Of a DNA stretch of 34,372 nt, positions 32,897 to 34,372 are shown in pieces. The stretch is from Thermodesulfatator sp. (lineage in GTDB: Bacteria > Desulfobacterota > Thermodesulfobacteria > Thermodesulfobacteriales > Thermodesulfobacteriaceae). Positions within the stretch are counted from its first letter, which is position 1; every line of letters starts with the position of its first letter. The position numbers and the translations under genes were made by a program. The notes under the pieces are model-generated. The model saw nothing but the letters and a program-made list of their open reading frames with translations, was not told the origin of the DNA and searched no databases. The stretch covers positions 1-34,372 of the forward strand of contig QOAM01000082.1 of NCBI GenBank assembly GCA_003978075.1, written 5' to 3'.

Positions 32897-34372
32897 TAAG
32901 GAGGACCGTTTCCTCCGGGTAAGGAGGACCGTTTCCTCCGGGCGCCCGGCGGCCCGCACCAGACCCACCGGGGTCTCCGGAGGGCGGTGACGCAGGAGGA
33001 TCTCCCGGGCCCGAAGGAGATGCTCCGCCCGCAGGCGGCTGCGGGGATTGAAGAGCACGATCACGAAATCGGCCGCGGCCGCGGCGGCAAGGCGCCTTTC
33101 AATGGTCTCCCAGGGGGTGAGACGGTCCGAAAGGCTGATAACCGCAAAGTCGTGCATGAGCGGGGCCCCGAGACGGGCGGCGCAGGCGTTCAGGGCCGAA
33201 AGCCCGGCCACCACTTCAATTTCCACCCCAGAAAGGAGGCCCCTTTCCCGGGCCAGCTCAAAGACCAGCCCCGCAAGACCGTAAATCCCCGGATCCCCTC
33301 CGGAAACCAGGGCCACACGCCGGCCCTCCCGGGCAAGCTCCAGGGCCCGCTCCGCCCGCTCCACCTCCCGGGTCATCCCGCTCTCAAAGACCTTCTTTCC
33401 CTGAAGGAGGGGCCGGATGCTCTCCAGATAACGTCCGTAGCCCACCACCCACTCGGCCTCCCGCAGGGCCCTTCGGGCCGCAGGGGTCATCTCCTCAAGA
33501 TTCCCCGGGCCGATCCCCACGAGAAAGAGCCTCCCCCTGGGCGGAGGGGCCAGGGCCACGGCAAGGGTCACGTTTCCTCGCGATTTTTTGGGAACGATGA
33601 GTTTTGCCCCCGGGCCGGCGGCCAGCAAAGCCGCGGGTTCAGCCACGGCCCGGGCCCCGGTGTGCCTCTCCGCGGCCGAGACCGAAAGCCCCCTCCTTTC
33701 CACCTCCTCGTTCAGGGCCTCGGCGGGAAAGCCCCGCACCTCCCAGGGCTTCTCCGAGACCCACCGCCGGAAGCCCTCCTCGGAAAGCTTTCTCGCAAGC
33801 GTCCCCACCCCGCGCACGGCTTCCGGCCGAAGCCCGGCCCCCTCGAAGATCTCCCTCAGGGCCTCCTCGAACTCCCCGGCCGGGGTCCCCCGGTTGAAGC
33901 CCACCCCCAGAAAAAGGACCCGGGGTAGGGCCTGAAGCCGGTTCTCCCCCGGGTCAAGGCGGCGGTAACTCACCAGGAGATGGGCCTTCTCCGGACTTTC
34001 CACCTCCTCCCATTCCGGGGGGAGGGGGACGGGCCAGTCCCTGAAGACGCAAAGGCGCCCCCTCTCCAGGTACTCCCTGGTGAAACGGGGAAGCCTTTCT
34101 TCGGGAAAGAGAAGGAGGCCGTGATCCTCGGCCCAGAGGTCCGGGGCGGGAAGGCCCGCAAGGTCCGAGGCCGTGGTGAGGACCGCCCGGGCCCCGAGAA
34201 GGGCGGCCACCTCCCGGGCCAGGGCGTTGGCCCCGCCCCGGTGGCCGGAAAGGAGGGGGATGACCGCCTCCCCGGCCTCGTCCACCACCAGGACCGCGGG
34301 GTCGGTCCTCTTATCCCTCACATAGGGGCTCACGCGGCGCACGGCGATACCCGCGGCCCCCACGAAGATCAG
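32804..34372 (-). CDS. Fused CbiG-CbiH (cobalt-precorrin 5A hydrolase / precorrin-3B C17-methyltransferase), 5' partial and frameshifted
   Basis: Bifunctional protein of the corrin-ring (vitamin B12) pathway, cut by the window edge at its N-terminus; the frame is open to 34372, so the GTG at 34363 is not the true start. CbiG comes first: GAAGIAVRRVSPYVRDKRTD, then LLSGHRGGANALAREVAALL, with its C-terminal domain to about residue 270. CbiH (SAM-dependent ring-contracting C17 methyltransferase) follows from LFLVGIGPGNLEEMTPAARR through LVSGGDPGIYGLAGL and VIVLFNPRSRLR. After TVLLT the product turns into RRKRSSLPPWGTFPW and stops at 32804. A 23-bp duplication causes this shift. Without it the gene would end at 32769. 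The codon-rich G+C here (42 of 60 at 33841-33900) is well above the window norm. Confidence 0.9.
   Translation of the reverse strand: MIFVGAAGIAVRRVSPYVRDKRTDPAVLVVDEAGEAVIPLLSGHRGGANALAREVAALLGARAVLTTASDLAGLPAPDLWAEDHGLLLFPEERLPRFTREYLERGRLCVFRDWPVPLPPEWEEVESPEKAHLLVSYRRLDPGENRLQALPRVLFLGVGFNRGTPAGEFEEALREIFEGAGLRPEAVRGVGTLARKLSEEGFRRWVSEKPWEVRGFPAEALNEEVERRGLSVSAAERHTGARAVAEPAALLAAGPGAKLIVPKKSRGNVTLAVALAPPPRGRLFLVGIGPGNLEEMTPAARRALREAEWVVGYGRYLESIRPLLQGKKVFESGMTREVERAERALELAREGRRVALVSGGDPGIYGLAGLVFELARERGLLSGVEIEVVAGLSALNACAARLGAPLMHDFAVISLSDRLTPWETIERRLAAAAAADFVIVLFNPRSRLRAEHLLRAREILLRHRPPETPVGLVRAAGRPEETVLLTRRKRSSLPPWGTFPWRPRTCRPPSSWETARPSGWNAG
32897..32942. repeat. Perfect 23-bp tandem duplication inside cbiH
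   Basis: The unit TAAGGAGGACCGTTTCCTCC plus GGG occurs twice back to back (32897-32919 and 32920-32942). The 23-bp length is not a multiple of three, so it shifts the reading frame. Each unit contains the inverted repeat GGAGGA-CCGTT-TCCTCC, which could promote slippage during replication. Confidence 0.97.

Noticed and set aside
32987-33928. 313-residue plus-strand ORF opposite cbiG-cbiH
   Set aside because: It is Pro/Gly/His/Arg-rich, has no recognisable domain and lies wholly antisense to clear CbiG-CbiH coding sequence in very G+C-rich DNA, where stop codons are rare.
1-34372. tRNA, rRNA, CRISPR array, toxin-antitoxin or phage genes
   Set aside because: By eye I found no TTCGAATC-type tRNA arm with a cloverleaf, no spaced direct repeats and no such protein families. 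A tRNAscan or CRISPR search was not possible here.

Overview
The window looks like chromosomal housekeeping DNA from an anaerobic, probably thermophilic, Gram-negative bacterium. Thermodesulfobacteriota or a related lineage is my best guess; this is inference from protein character, and no rRNA is present to test it. LpxC, a DUF3373 outer-membrane porin, an AsmA-type protein and several lipobox proteins indicate an LPS-containing outer membrane. Intact iron-sulfur cysteine sets in PurF, RlmD and the YaaT/RicT-like protein, plus a corrin-ring CbiG-CbiH gene, fit anaerobic life. Proteins are rich in Glu, Arg, Lys and Leu. Intergenic spaces are short and many genes overlap by 1-8 bases.

Layout. 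1-322: AT-rich, no gene. 323-2516: rmuC and a HIT hydrolase, minus strand. 2840-3403: a plus-strand GNAT acetyltransferase whose end overlaps a minus-strand M20 peptidase. 3319-7858 (minus): yaaT, metG, DUF169 and M20 peptidase, all abutting or overlapping. 8064-9518 (minus): small lipoprotein, pcm and a LOG/TIGR00725 protein. 9568-10142 (plus): a zinc-ribbon protein and an N-terminal remnant of an IS21 IstA transposase. 10195-10713 (minus): a cysteine-rich protein that looks like an HD phosphohydrolase with the HD motif lost. 10905-12566 (minus): porin with a strong terminator. 12725-16869 (minus): AsmA-like giant coupled to a histidine phosphatase. 17062-20780 (plus): gyrA, then a low-GC WecA/MraY-type glycosyl-1-phosphate transferase. 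20935-22407 (minus): slyD and lpxC. 22637-30169 (minus): a dense run in transcription order rlmD, pfkB-type kinase, tldD, purF, rlpA, rnc, era. 30232-32636 (plus): DUF3334 protein, polyprenyl diphosphate synthase, HAD phosphatase. 32769-34372 (minus, cut by the window edge): fused cbiG-cbiH.

The clearest anomaly is in the cbiG-cbiH gene. A perfect 23-bp tandem duplication shifts the reading frame near the end of CbiH. Removing one copy on paper restores a family-typical C-terminus in one continuous frame. Other points worth a look are the IstA remnant kept as a clean helix-turn-helix ORF, the HD-less 'HD' protein, the convergent GNAT/M20 coding overlap, the coupled yaaT-metG-DUF169-M20 block, a multi-hairpin spacer at 7945-8056, and a base-composition jump at about 31 kb. 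I saw no tRNA, rRNA, CRISPR array, prophage or obvious defence system. I did not find a convincing wholly new multi-gene system.
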